Positions 20,349-31,022 of a stretch of DNA of 64,000 bases are shown in pieces. Source of the stretch: Haemaphysalis longicornis (Eukaryota; Arthropoda; Arachnida; Ixodida; Ixodidae); NCBI GenBank assembly GCA_013339765.2, contig JABSTR010001237.1, positions 62,001-126,000 on the forward strand, written 5' to 3'. Positions within the stretch are counted from its first letter, which is position 1. Every line of letters begins with the position of its first letter. The notes beneath the pieces were generated by a model that saw nothing but the letters and a program-made list of their open reading frames with translations, was not told the origin of the DNA and did no database searches. Position numbers and translations under genes: made by a program.

Positions 20349-21892
20349 TCAGTACGGCACTAGGGAAACGCTCAGGATGTTGCTCCTGACCACTATAAAG
20401 CGCGTAGACCAACGCAAAAGGAAGGCTTCTTCCCCTAGAGCTGCCAACTCATGCTCCAAATGACTCATGAGAATCGACCGGACACGCCACACAGGAGGGT
20501 ACATTGCCCGTTGCGGCCGGGCTCGAAGACATGCCAGCACCACGATTTCTCCACAAAACGAAAGCACCAGCGCACATCAGAAAATTCACCAACACATCAT
20601 TTGAACGAGTGTTCATTCGAAGTGTGAGTCCGAACATCCGGCTTAATACAGTCCAAAACGTTTGCCGCTACACGACAGTGAAACAAGGCATGTTCTAACG
20701 TTTCAGTGTGGCCGCAGTGTGGACACCGTGCGGAACGCACAACGCCGAATCTCGCCAGACGGTCACACGTCGGGAGAACTTCCCAGCCACGTAGCCATCC
20801 AAAATCCCGAACATCAGCCGGAAGTGAGTGCCGCCGAAGTCAGCTGATGCCACCGGACACCGCGTGACCTTCCTATCTGTTGGTTGTCTAATTGGGTATT
20901 GCCAATTTTTCGCACACTTTCACTTGCCGTACTTTCCCTAAAACTTAGGCTTGGCAAGGAAGACTGGAGATTTCGCAATGTTTTTTATAACGTACGCGTA
21001 AAATGGCGGCGCTGCTCAGCTGAAGGACCGGCGATGTGCGCATCATAAAATAATGACCGGGAAGTTCCCAGAAAGTACTGGAGCAGCGCCTTTCCTGGGT
21101 ACTCGCCTGAGTCCACACGGTCGATCACTGCCCGTACCGCCAGCGCGCTGCTCATAGTTTGCAAACAAGGCAGACTAAAACCACCCATTGACTTGGGCAG
21201 CCTCAGCAGCGCTCGTGACACTGTTTCCGTCTTGCCCGCCCAGAAGAACGATCCAAACTTCGTTGCTAACTGTCGGGTGAAATGGCGCGGCGGTTTTGCT
21301 ACGCGTGCTACATAAAGAAGCGCTGCCGAGACGGACGACTTAATTATGTAGCTTCGCTCTGCAAGGGAAAGCCTGAACTTTCCTGCAACTGCAAGACGTT
21401 GCTCCGCAGTCTCAAGGAGGCGCTTCCACGTACTACGCGCCACTTCACCCGAGGAATGGAAAACCACACCTAGTACTCGAACACCCGTCACCCATTCTAC
21501 GTCGCCCGCCAAGCCAGACGCAAATGTGCCGAAGCGCACCGCCATACTTTTTCCCCTGTTCAGTCGAGCTCCAGACAGCTCACCGTACTCCTGAAATAGC
21601 CGCATAAACGCTCGGTAGCTGTCCTCGTCCCGAATGAACAGGGACACGTCGTCCGCATACGCGGACACTTTAACTTGGCCTATGCCTGGCAACGGAAAGC
21701 CGCGGATGGTAGTGCTTGCATCAACACGGCGCAGCAGTGGGTCGAGACAAATGACAAAAAGCAAAGGTGACAAAGGGCAGCCCTGCCTTATCCCACGGGT
21801 GACAGAGAACGGACTACTTAAAAGCCCGTTGACAAGGATTCGGACGCTGACGCCCGAGTACAACAGCTCGAGCATAGCGACAAAGTGAGAAG
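20349..21892 (-). pseudogene. Reverse transcriptase ORF2 fragment, LINE element 1
   Basis: Minus-strand frame covering the RT palm and thumb. GIRQGCPLSPLLF lies near 21780 and the catalytic YADD (in SAYADDVSLFI) near 21650. The frame stays open to about 20985, where a one-base shift breaks it after AEQRRHF. The C-terminal part continues with several stops, and the last open piece (20349-20567) matches the end of element 2 (ACLRARPQRAM, FLLRWSTRFIV). A methionine upstream at 21914 belongs to the 3' tail of element 2 and is not a true start. Finger motifs and an endonuclease domain are missing through 5' truncation. The protein would be dead. Confidence 0.85.
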
Positions 21893-22103
21893 AGAATTTA
21901 TTATAAAACCACATATCAGCACGCAGCGACTAGTGGTAACAGCGCTGCCCGAAAGAAAAACAAAATCCAATCAGTTTCCAAATACTCCGGGTAGTCAACA
22001 CTTTGCACGACAAATGTCTATGGTGGTAAAACAAGCTACTCAGAAATCAATCCATAAAAAGTTCACATGCGTTCACAGAAAGAGTTCATAAACTCGTTAA
22101 AAG

Positions 22104-22862
22104 TCAATACGGCACAACAGGGATGCTCAGGATGTTGTTCCTGGCCACTATGAAACGCGTGGACCAGCGTAACAGGAAGGCTTCTTCGCCTAGAACTGCC
22201 AACTCATTTTCCAAGTGACTCATAAGGATTGACCGCACACGCCACAACAATGGAAACATCGCCCGTTGCGGTCGGGCGCGAAGACACGCGGCACCACGAT
22301 TTCGCCACAATACAAAAGCCCCAGCACACATCAGGAAGTTCACCAACGTGTCATTTGAACGTGTGCTCATTCTAAGTGTAACACCAAACAACCTGCTTAG
22401 CAAAGTCTAAAACGTTACCGCTACACGACACTGAAACAAGGCATGTTCCAATGTTTCAGTGTGCCCGCAGTGCGGGCACCGTGAGGAACGCACGATGCCG
22501 AATCTCGCCAGACGGTCACACGTTGGAAGAACTTGCCATCCACGCAACCATCCGAAATCCCTAACGTCAGAAGGAAGCCCCGTCGAAGTCAGCTGATGCC
22601 AACGGACACCGCGTGATCTTGCTGTCTGCTGATTATCTAATTGGTTTATTGCCAATTTTTCGCACAATTCGCTTGCTGTACTTTCTCTGAAATTTAGGCT
22701 TGGCAAGGTAGACTGGACGTTCCTCAGTGTTTTGACTACATAGGCATAAAATGGCGGTGACTGCTCAGCAGAGGGACCGGCAATGCGTTCGTCATAAAAC
22801 ATTGAGCGGTAAGTTCCCATAAAGTACTGCAGAAGCGCCCTCCCTGGGTACTCAGTTGATTT
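22104..22862 (-). pseudogene. ORF2 C-terminal part, LINE element 2
   Basis: Minus strand. It opens with EYPGRALLQYFMGTYRS and includes a zinc-binding motif CPHCGHTETLEHALFQC (zf-RVT type, C-x2-C-x8-H-x4-C) near 22455. After a frameshift around 22405 the frame continues to the natural stop near 22104. The shift makes it non-functional. Confidence 0.85.
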
Positions 22863-22871
22863 ATTCAGCTA

Positions 22872-23672
22872 TGCGACGAAGATTAGCACCTCTGGCTGCT
22901 TCATCTCCCTAGATCAAGCGAAAGCCTTCGACAGAGTGGAACATCGATACCTAGCAGGCGTTTTGCGTCAATACGGCTTTCCGCCCGACTTTGTAACAAT
23001 GCTTGAGCTGCTGTACTCGAACGTGAGGGTTAGACTCCTTGTCAACTGACTATTAAGTAGTCCGTTCTCCGTCACCCGTGGGATAAGGCAGGGATGCCCC
23101 TTGTCGCCTCTGCTCTTTGTCATTTGTCTAGACCCGCTGCTCCGCCGTATCGATGCAAACACCGCCATCCGCGGCTTCCCGTTGCCAGGCATAGGCCAAG
23201 TCAAGGTGTCTGCGTATGCGGACGATGTGTCCCTGTTCATTCGGGACGAGGACAGCTACCAAGCGTTTATGCGGCTATTTTATGAGTACGGTGAGCTGTC
23301 TGGAGCTCGACTGAACAGGGGCAAAAGTATGGCGGTGCGCTTCGGCACATTTGCATCTAGCCTAGCGGGCGACGTAGAATGGGTTACGGGTGTTCGAGTA
23401 CTTGGTGTGGTTTTTCATTCCTCGGGTGAAGTGGCGCGTAGTACGTGGAAGCGCCTCCTCGAGACAGCGGAGCAGCGTCTTGAGGTTGCGTCAAAGTTCA
23501 GACTTTCCCTCGCAGAGCGCAGCTACATAATTAAGTCGTCCGTCTCGGCGGCGCTTTTTTATGTAGCACACGTAGCGAAACCGCCGCGCCATTTCACCCG
23601 TCAGCTCGCCACGAAGTTCGGGTCGTTCTTTTGGGCGGGCAAGACAGAAACAGTGTCGCGTGCGCTGTTGAA
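22872..23672 (+). pseudogene. Reverse transcriptase part of LINE element 2 (inverted segment)
   Basis: Plus-strand RT domain. Motif A is FISLDQAKAFDRV near 22895-22935. Then comes LLVN followed by an in-frame TGA near 23047, GIRQGCPLSPLLF near 23080-23118, and YADD at 23214-23225. The SLDQ-KAFDRV and RQGCPLSPLL combination fits Tx1/L1-group RTs. Homology stops at SRALLK near 23672, after which unrelated GAGAGAG sequence begins. Confidence 0.85.
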
Positions 23673-25067
23673 GTCTGGCACGCGGAGAGAGAGAGTATAA
23701 CTTAGTTCCTTAGAATTCCGTCTGCTCTTCTTGATTTTATAACCAGCAGCGGAAAGTCATCTGACAGAGTCAGTGGGCTTCTCTCAAAAATCAAATATTT
23801 TAGCGAAAATTTCAGAATTTTGCATTTTAATGTGAGCATATACAAGTCAGCATGCGGATTTACAAAAACTTTTTAATCGTAATTTGGAGTGGAAGAGTGT
23901 TGTAGTTATTATGTTCAATAACTCATATGATTTTGTTTATCAGTGCATGTTAGTATCAGGCAAACAGTTAGTGCACGGTATAGACTAGTAACGATAGCAT
24001 TTAGGTTCCATACTCAGTGGCATGCCCAATGTATTGTTCTGGGGGTAGCAAAGTTCGTATGGAGTTAGTAAGTACAGCCCGTTACTACCTTTCTACTCGC
24101 ATTTTTGTGAAGAGTGCACTGTCCTGGACGCCGAGCGAAGTGCGTCAGTTTCACACCTAGGCCATTTTCAGATTGTCCGTGCTCGTCAAGAATACGCTGA
24201 CCTCCCGCGGAGCGAAGCTTTGCCGACTATACATATACACCGCGGCTTTGGGCTGAAGAAATGCGTTGTTGGGGTGATGCATTACAGGAGGCGGCGTGGG
24301 ACATACACACGTAACGAAGAAAACGCGAACTCGGAAGGGTGGCGTGGGGGACCAACCATTCGTCAGACTAATGACCGTGTTTCAGGCACCAGGAAATGCG
24401 GGTTCACTCTGTTCACACGGCCGCAAACGCTACGGCTATAGCGCAGGTTTGCGCAAGGCTGAGAACTCGGGGCGGAAGGAATGAGACCAAGTCCAGAAAA
24501 ACGAGAATTTTATGTTCCGTGACCAAAAAGTAAAGGAAAGAAAATAGCGAGTACGAATGAAGACTACGAAGGAGCCATGAAGACAAAATACAAGTTGGGT
24601 TTATTAGCAAGACTGCTTAGTCCCGATGACAATGATACCAATATCATCGCAATCTTCGAACAAATAACGGAGATATTAAAGAAAACGTGTGAAGCAGTCG
24701 CGACCCCCTAGCCAATTTCCCGCAACTTTTCTATGACGTCACGGAACCTTGTCTGTGCGATTGGCGGCCGCCTAACTGACCTGTCGCGACGACACATGAC
24801 TGGACGTCTGCAATGGGGCCTCTATAGCTCCATTTGACCGCATCACTTGAATGCTATAGCGTGCAGTTAACGCACTGAAAATTACGTTTTATTGTTGGCC
24901 CGTATGACGTCATTCTTGCTCATAAACGTCACTGTGGCGCAAAATTTGAAAGTTTTTAAATACTTCTTGCTTTTTTTTTCGTTAAAAAAAACGCCTTTTG
25001 GGGCTGTAATGGAGCTGAGTGAGATACTGAATCCTAGTTCTTTCAGATTACACGAAGTTGTATTTTC
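23673..25067. other. No gene apart from an R5 repeat
   Basis: AT-rich DNA after the LINE breakpoint. It holds the R5 repeat (23965-24115, listed separately) and otherwise short frames with no recognised domain. Confidence 0.45.
23965..24115 (-). repeat. R5 repeat, reversed copy
   Basis: Its reverse complement matches 38388-38535: AAAGGTAGTAACGGG, TACTAACTCC, and GGAACCTAAATGCTATCGTT. Only these two copies are visible. No coding capacity. Confidence 0.75.
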
Positions 25068-25099
25068 TTTTCATGGCTCCTTTAAAGGAGCCATGAAAA
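25068..25099. repeat. Perfect 32-bp palindrome
   Basis: TTTTCATGGCTCC followed by TTTAAA and GGAGCCATGAAAA is exactly self-complementary over 32 bases with no loop. Such a site can extrude a cruciform. The same GGAGCCATGAAGAC-like word occurs near 24571. Confidence 0.95.
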
Positions 25100-25796
25100 C
25101 AAATATCAGTGTCGTTCATTAAAATGACTGCACTGAATAAATACAGGCTACGTCAGTTCTTTTTACGTGCGGCCTTCAACGGAGAGCTTGACGAAGTCCT
25201 CAATTCGCATGTCGTTACTTACGATGCGTCAACTCAGTCAACGCAGTTGTCTTGCTCGGACCTTGCTTCGTGGTCTTTGACGCGATAAAAAATTTCTTTG
25301 CCGGCCCTGTGGAAACCTCAATGGCCGACGATTGACGCTCTGACGCCAATAAACCCCGTGACCAAAGAAACGCCTCGATTAAGGTGGCGACCCAGTAAAG
25401 AGGCATTCAAAGCATCCACGCAAGTATTAAACGCTCAACCGGGGCCAAAAGTTTACAAGACACGATTTCGACTTTCAACGTTAAATTCTCTGCTCTCTGG
25501 TTGTCAGCTCTTAATTTAGATTTACATGAGAAGCATCACGCTTCGGGGTATCACCAACATACGCATATAGCAGAAGCATTGCTAACAGGCAGCAGTGAAA
25601 TTCACTTTCATTGTTCGAACCACGTCCTGGAGCCTTCCGTCCCCGGGTGCACAATTTCCCCGCTCTTGTAACGATGATGATGATGATGCTGCTTTATACC
25701 ACCTACCAGCTTTATTCTGAGAGCAGAGCGCTTTTTTGCCGGTGGTAATCAACGTTCGAGCCGTGTGCTACGAACACGTACTTGAATTTGCTGCTC
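25100..25796. other. No gene recognised
   Basis: Contains a short GAT repeat at 25674-25690. No conserved frame is seen. Confidence 0.5.
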
Positions 25797-26203
25797 AAAA
25801 AAAAATCTGGGGCCATTTCGACTAACGCGAAACCTGGGGAGGAGCGAAGCATCCAGTGCATAAGTGTATTCTTGGCGCCTCGGCATTTTTGCCAACGGAG
25901 TTGACACCATTGCGGGGTACAGGTATACAGCATTGCTGTAAAAGTCCATTGTCTTCGAAGCACGAAGCTCTCTAGCGCGAGGCGTAAACGAGTGTTCCGG
26001 TGTTTTTTAGTACGTGTTACAAAGCGTTCCAACGCGAGGCGTAAGCAAGTGTCCCGGTGTTCTTTTAGTACGCCTTACGTTCTAGCACGAGGTGTAAACG
26101 ACTTTCCCGGTGTTTTAGTATCGTGACTACATGAGACGACGATTACGACGACGACGACAGGAGACGCCAACAGCCCCAGCCGCTAAGCGGCTCCGCCCAT
26201 AAA
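25797..26203 (-). mobile_element. R1 repeat, copy E
   Basis: Minus-strand, uninterrupted. It starts with an A9 run (the T-run end), then GAGGAGCGAAGCATCCAGTG, TGTATTCTTGGCGCC, three CGCGAGGCGTAAACGAGTG-type units (25976, 26034 and 26086), ACGACGATTACGACGACG, and the head AGCGGCTCCGCCCATAA. It served as the comparison that shows copy C is only interrupted, not rearranged. Confidence 0.9.
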
Positions 26204-26802
26204 AGTACGCGCCCTGGAACACCAAGGCCCGCCCGCAAAGGCCCGGCATGCGTTCCGGGTCAGCCACGCACAACTAAGGGATGCCCATGCCGGTGTCACC
26301 TCATTGGAGGAATGCTTGATGACAGACACACCTTGGGCCAGTTGCGCACCAGGCAGACTTTACCCTTGCGTTATGCCATCATGAGCAGTTCAATATGGTC
26401 ATTTTTTAGGCACCTCGATTGCGATGTAACGTCCCCAACGGCACGGGCTTCACGCACTGCTTAGGTAGCCCGTCCACGGTCGCAGTATGCAGATAACGGT
26501 AGCCTCGTGAATCGTGGGAATCCTCTCGTTGTGGATACGGCTGAACAGATCTAATCTAAGTCGACGGAACAGCGCCCTGGAGTGCTTGCTCCGCCCTGCC
26601 CCAGTTTGGCGGGGGGACAACGTTTCTTCAGCCGAACGGCCTGCCATGTGAACACACACGGGGGGAAACGTTGAAAACGCTTCCATGTTCACGAATCATC
26701 ACAAAGCTTGCTGAGGAGAGCCGCTAAGCAATATATTTGGCCATATCGACCGTTGCAGACGTGCAACTGTCTGCTGCAAACGCGCAGCAGGAGCGGGAGG
26801 AA
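26204..26802. other. No gene recognised
   Basis: Mixed DNA with no recognised domain and no repeat shared with other parts of the window. Confidence 0.45.
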
Positions 26803-26829
26803 GAATAAGCTTTATTCGCCGATTGCTAT

Positions 26830-27085
26830 TTAGGGACGGATGTTGAGCACTGGGCGAAGCCCAGTGGTGACATCGGCAGCACGTTCGATCAGGGCGTTTT
26901 CGACCCGGAGGTCAGAGCCGCACAACGCCGTCTCCCATTGATTATCAGAGAGGATTAGGGGTAGGGGGTTTTTGGGGCACGCCCACATAGTGTGGCAGGT
27001 GGTGTCGACACCTCCGCAGGGGGGGAATAAGGGTGATGGGTACTGATCAGAATATACGCGATGAAGGTGCGTACGACAAGAGAGA
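26830..27085 (-). pseudogene. I/Jockey-type LINE ORF2 C-terminus
   Basis: Minus-strand frame RVYSDQYPSPLFPPCGGVDT followed by TCHTMWACPK, ending NIRP and a stop at 26830. The tail pattern (YPSPL..PCGG...H.MWACP) is the C-terminal zinc knuckle of RNase H-bearing LINEs common in ticks, here with one Cys replaced. Just downstream AATAAAGCTTATTC near 26803-26818 is a poly(A)-signal-like 3' end. The 5' side breaks at 27085 against a repeat end. RNase H of what is probably the same element resumes at 27650. Confidence 0.75.
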
Positions 27086-27650
27086 GATAGAGAGAATGCT
27101 CTTTAATGGGAAATGGTGAGGTCAGCCCTGCTAGGGACAAAGCTTGCTACGCTAGATGGGGGTGGCTACGATGGTACAGCAGGAATAAGACAAACAAGAA
27201 ACGTTAAAAAGAGAAAGAAGTGAATGCTTCCAGCAGAGTACGGACATAAAAGTACAATTGAAAAGAAAATCGTTAACGTAAATGCTGAATCAAAATGAAA
27301 AGTAAACGACGCAAAAATAGTAACACCACCAACCCAAGTAAAAATAAATAGATGAACGCCACAGAGCGAAAGAGCAGATATCGTGAGAAACTTGCTCTGT
27401 CTATGATCTACAGAGAGATTTGTCCAGTTCAGAGCCTCGCAGGAACCGGAGCAGAACTTTTGTTCGAGGTAGTGTCAGCACTATTGGCCCAGGGCCCAAG
27501 AAAATGACAAAGTTCGAGACTGCCTCCATGACGTACACGAGACAGCGAGCTCGCTGCAGTTTTTCGCGCAGCAGCGAATCGAGGGCAGACGTGCAACAAG
27601 TAAGGGTATTATATAGTTTGAAGGATCCGCCACAATCGTTCTTCCTGTCG
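27075..27650 (-). mobile_element. Insertion splitting the LINE; includes R7 repeat
   Basis: Between the RNase H part and the zinc-knuckle part lies about 560 bp with no LINE match. Its minus-strand 3' end contains TTTCCCATTAAAGAGCATTC (ATTAAA poly(A)-signal variant) and TCTCTC. The stretch 27075-27180 resembles 40718-40830 (CTTGCTAC..(C/T)AGATGGGGGTG, called R7). The rest is not recognised. It is read as a retroposed insert, but no target duplication is seen. Confidence 0.45.
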
Positions 27651-28105
27651 TAGAAAGTGAAGGGCGGGCTGGGGAGTATTTCCGGCGGAGGAGGCGGTAG
27701 TGCGCCGCGATAGCCGCGTACGTAATAAGGCTATTTCGAGTGGATTGCGCTCCGTCGTTATGGGTAACAGAAGGGCCTGCTCGGGCGGTAAGATCTCGAG
27801 CTGCTACGTGAGACGCCTCATTACCGACAAGCCGGTGTCCACCCGACCTCTACGGGCGTTTTGGAGGGATTGCGCAGAATTTTGAGAGCTTTGGCTGATA
27901 CCTGCCCTCGTACAAAGTTCCTAATAGCAGCTTGAGAATTGGATTACATGACGTTTGGAGTAGGGCTCTGAGAAAGGGCTAGCGCTATTGCCGCCTCTTC
28001 CGCCTCAGTAGATAAGTGGGTGCGGATGGTGAGAGATGTGCAGGGCGCGGATGTTCCCTGTCTAAAGACTACGGCTATTAAGTCCAATAGTCCTAGGGCC
28101 TAGAC
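27650..28105 (-). pseudogene. LINE RNase H domain, broken
   Basis: Minus strand. The frame reads LIAVVFRQGTSAPCTSLTIR, then THLSTEAEEAAIALALSQ, then after a stop SNSQAAIRNFVRG, VEVGWTPA, and after a frameshift GNEASHVAARDLTARAG. These match RNase H landmarks: the Glu in TEAEEAAIALA, the (S)DSQAAI block (the catalytic Asp has become Asn here) and the W-x-PAH...GNE-A region. At least one stop (TAA near 27948) and one frameshift inactivate it. It carries on to HYRLLRRKYSP, where the LINE match ends. Confidence 0.8.
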
Positions 28106-28126
28106 CTCGAGGATGTTGTACTTCAG

Positions 28127-28513
28127 CTAGGCGACAGATACTCGAGTTCCTCCGCACCCGTTGGCCGGGGCGTCGGTTCCCTTTCTCCGCTGCTTCGCCA
28201 AAGCCTCCTCGAGCCGCTGGATAGCCCTTCTTTACGTCTTTGGGTCTTCGGAGCGTATCCACGCACCCACCTCTTCGGGATACGTGGCGTCCTGGCACTG
28301 CCCGTTCCCGTTGTTCATGGCACTGTTACACCCACCCCACATGATGTGGCGGAGAGTAGCTAGTTCACGTTCGCAAACACTGCACTTGGCGTCCACGAAC
28401 ATGTCGGGGCACACGTGCCGGGCCAGAGCCGGCGTCAGCACGCACTCAGTCTGCAACTGTCGGAGCTTCACTGCCTCCGCGCGCGAGAGTGAGTTAGGAC
28501 TGTTGATGACTGC
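28127..28513 (-). pseudogene. C-terminus of another I/Jockey-type LINE
   Basis: Minus strand: NSLSRAEAVKLRQLQTE, then CSVCERELATLRHIMWGG. LSRAEAV-RQLQT and C-x2-C...AT..H..W are the C-terminal hallmarks of tick RNase H-type LINEs. The last Cys of the knuckle is displaced. After EDPKT a TAA stop interrupts, then RRAIQRLEEALAKQRRKGTD continues to a stop at 28127. It lies upstream, on the minus strand, of an RNase H domain, so it must come from a different element. Confidence 0.8.
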
Positions 28514-29326
28514 CAGGGCATAGGTTGTGTGGTTTTGTTAGCTACCGGCATCCCCATAATAGGTTGCGGATTTGATATGTATGACAGAAGCCCACGGATA
28601 GTCGCGCGCAGTGCAATTTGGGAGCCTTCTTCTGTGCCGCTTCGCTACAGCGAGAATGCGCACGGATCACAAGAAGTTCGCTAAGTTTCCGGCAGCAGTG
28701 AAGACGCGAGAAGCCCCTAACCTCTCGATTCCATCGTCTCTCCCCTCGATTCCGTCAAAAAATCGGTGGGGTATAAATAGGTGCCGTACAGCCATTGCAT
28801 CTGCACCCGTCTCTTCATTGTGTGCAAATTTACTGTGTTGCTTCTCACCGTTCCGCCTTCTTGTATCCCGTATACATATATAGAGCCACTCGTTCGAATG
28901 TGGTCATCCCCTCCCCACGCTTCGCTCAATACGCTGCAGATGGCACGCTGCGGATGCACACAGGCGTGCCATTACGCACTGCAATGGTAGTCAGTGTGTT
29001 CCCATGAAAACGTTGTGTTGGGCGCCTCACGGCGTAGGTGGTCTTCTTCGGCGGCGTGCTCTCAAAGGGAGAAGCGCGGCCTGCCCGACGAGGAAAAGCA
29101 AAGGCTGGCGCTCTTTATAACCCGATACACTCTGCGGCGCCCTACTTAGTAAACAGGATGCCTGCCTATACGGCCACTCAGAGATCCATAACTCACTCAC
29201 TCCTTCATGCGCGCACGGTGTTGGGCCGGCGCGGAGTGGAAGCTCTGTTATTTGCGCATCCGCGCAGGCATTGGCGCAGGTCGTGGTATAAAGACCTAAA
29301 AGTTGGGGAGGGGAGAGCATATAGGC
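28514..29326. other. No gene; isolated TATA box
   Basis: GGGGTATAAATAGG at 28767-28780 looks like a strong TATA box. Nothing downstream encodes a recognisable start exon. Frames up to 145 residues run into the SINE at 29341 and are not real. Confidence 0.4.
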
Positions 29327-29340
29327 ATTCTGATTGTGGT

Positions 29341-29750
<410 letters not shown>

Positions 29751-29764
29751 ATTCTGATTGTGGT

Positions 29765-30344
29765 TGAATGCGTCGATTCTCGGCCACTGCTATATACAGC
29801 AGTCATGGCGAAGGTAGAAATGGGCGGCTACAAAAACGTACGTCATTTTTCGCGGCATGCGAGAATCCGCGTGATTAGAATTTCCTCGGTAAACCTACGC
29901 TACAAGGCGCCTTACAATTTACACGTTACTTTGGTTTTCAGGAGTTGAAATTAACCCAAACTCTGAGACAGCTAGCAATGAAAATGTGCTTAAACCTTCT
30001 GTGCCTTGGTTGTTTGTTTGCCTACAACTGTAGTACAATTGCAAAACGAAGCAATGCCTCTAAATTCTCTGACCCACTATGCTGCCAAATATAATCTGAG
30101 CTTGCTTTGTCAAAGTACTCACGTGTTGCAACTTGGAATGTCGGTCACAAGAGCACAATTCCGGGCAGCAGCCTTGTGCCTTGAACGATAAAATTTGCAG
30201 TCTAATCATTTCTGCTGCTTCTCCAACTTGTCTCTGCATAGGTGTTCCCAGAATCCGGACAATTAAAGCACAAACATCCCACGCTTTTCAATTTAGTACG
30301 ATAATGTAACTCTCGGCAACGTAAAAAAAAAATCCCAGACGAAA
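29765..30344. other. No feature recognised
   Basis: AT-rich with short frames. Nothing is shared with other parts of the window. Confidence 0.5.
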
Positions 30345-30770
30345 AAGATGACAAGAGATATTTGTGTAGTTTGTCGTATTTTCGCGTGTCCTACTGTCGT
30401 CTTGTAGTATTCTTGTCATCCAGTGATTCTGATGGTCTGTCGTGCGTCGTATTCCTGTCCTGATTTTGATGTTCCGTCATGCCTAATTCCTGTCTTGTCG
30501 TGATCCTGATGTTCCGTCAGTAGTTGCACATGGTTTGAATGTTATTCCAATTGCGAAGAGAAGCGTGAAGGGCAGTTGTGTTGTGATTACAGGAATGTTT
30601 GTCGTTGAGAAAAATTGACTTTATCGTTACGACAGAAATGAGTGTCGTAACAACAGATGGCTTTGGGGTAGCAACAGCACTTCTGTTGTCACAACAGTTT
30701 TGTTTCGTACGACAGGAATTCTTGTTGGGTTTTTGCGGTGTTCCTGTTCTGATTTTACACTGGGATGGAC
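30345..30770 (-). repeat. R3 repeat, copy 2
   Basis: Reversed copy of 17150-17565. It begins with the TTTGTCGTATTTTCGCGTG end and holds the same CTGTTGTCACAACAG palindrome near 30686 and the ACAGGAATTCTTGTTGGG end near 30713. Confidence 0.8.
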
Positions 30771-30831
30771 ACACGTCTGTTAACTGAAACATTTTTTGCT
30801 GGTTAACGGGCTGAAGCCACATCTGGGCCAT

Positions 30832-31022
30832 TAAGCGCTCCGTGGTGGAGGGCTCCGGATTAATTTCGACCACCTGGGATCTTTAGCGTGCACCAAAATC
30901 TCAACACACGGGCGTTTTCGTTTTGTCGCCTCCATCAGAAAAGCAGCTACCGGGGCTGGGATCGAACACGCGCCCTTGGGCTTAGCTGCACACGGCCTCG
31001 GCCAGTGGGCCACCGCGGCGGG
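30832..31022 (-). mobile_element. Ruka-type SINE, diverged
   Basis: The minus strand has CCCGCCGCGGTGGCCCACTG, a worn B box (GTTCGATCCC) and the AATTAATCCGGAGCCCTCCA segment. The AATC tail is gone. GCCACATCTG before and GCCACACCTCTG after it may be a worn target duplication. Confidence 0.8.

Larger units (their letters stand above)
19993..21892 (-). mobile_element. L1/Tx1-like LINE, element 1 (5'-truncated)
   Basis: Minus-strand non-LTR retrotransposon remnant. It starts abruptly within the RT domain at 21892, carries the rest of the RT and the C-terminal region to 20349, then a 3' UTR that ends with AATAAATTCTCTTCTCAC at 19993. There is no poly(A) tail. Its 5' edge touches the 3' tail of element 2, which lies upstream in the same orientation. 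RT motifs favour the L1/Tx1 group over the RNase H-bearing LINEs elsewhere in the window. Confidence 0.85.
21893..23672 (-). mobile_element. L1/Tx1-like LINE, element 2 with 5' inversion
   Basis: The 3' segment (22862 down to 21893, minus) encodes the C-terminal part and 3' UTR. The adjoining segment 22866-23672 encodes the preceding RT part on the plus strand. Reading along the minus strand, the inverted part starts at the position that should precede the 3' segment, less about 100 bp. That is the arrangement produced by twin priming. The 3' end is the same AATAAATTCTCTTCTCAC tail as element 1, here in one copy. Confidence 0.85.

Noticed and set aside
21885..21914. Start codon at 21914 for the LINE RT frame
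   Set aside because: The first nine residues come from the 3' tail of a different LINE copy, so the start is an artefact of the junction.
28767..28780. TATA box as a gene promoter
   Set aside because: No downstream exon, and it sits next to decayed LINE sequence.
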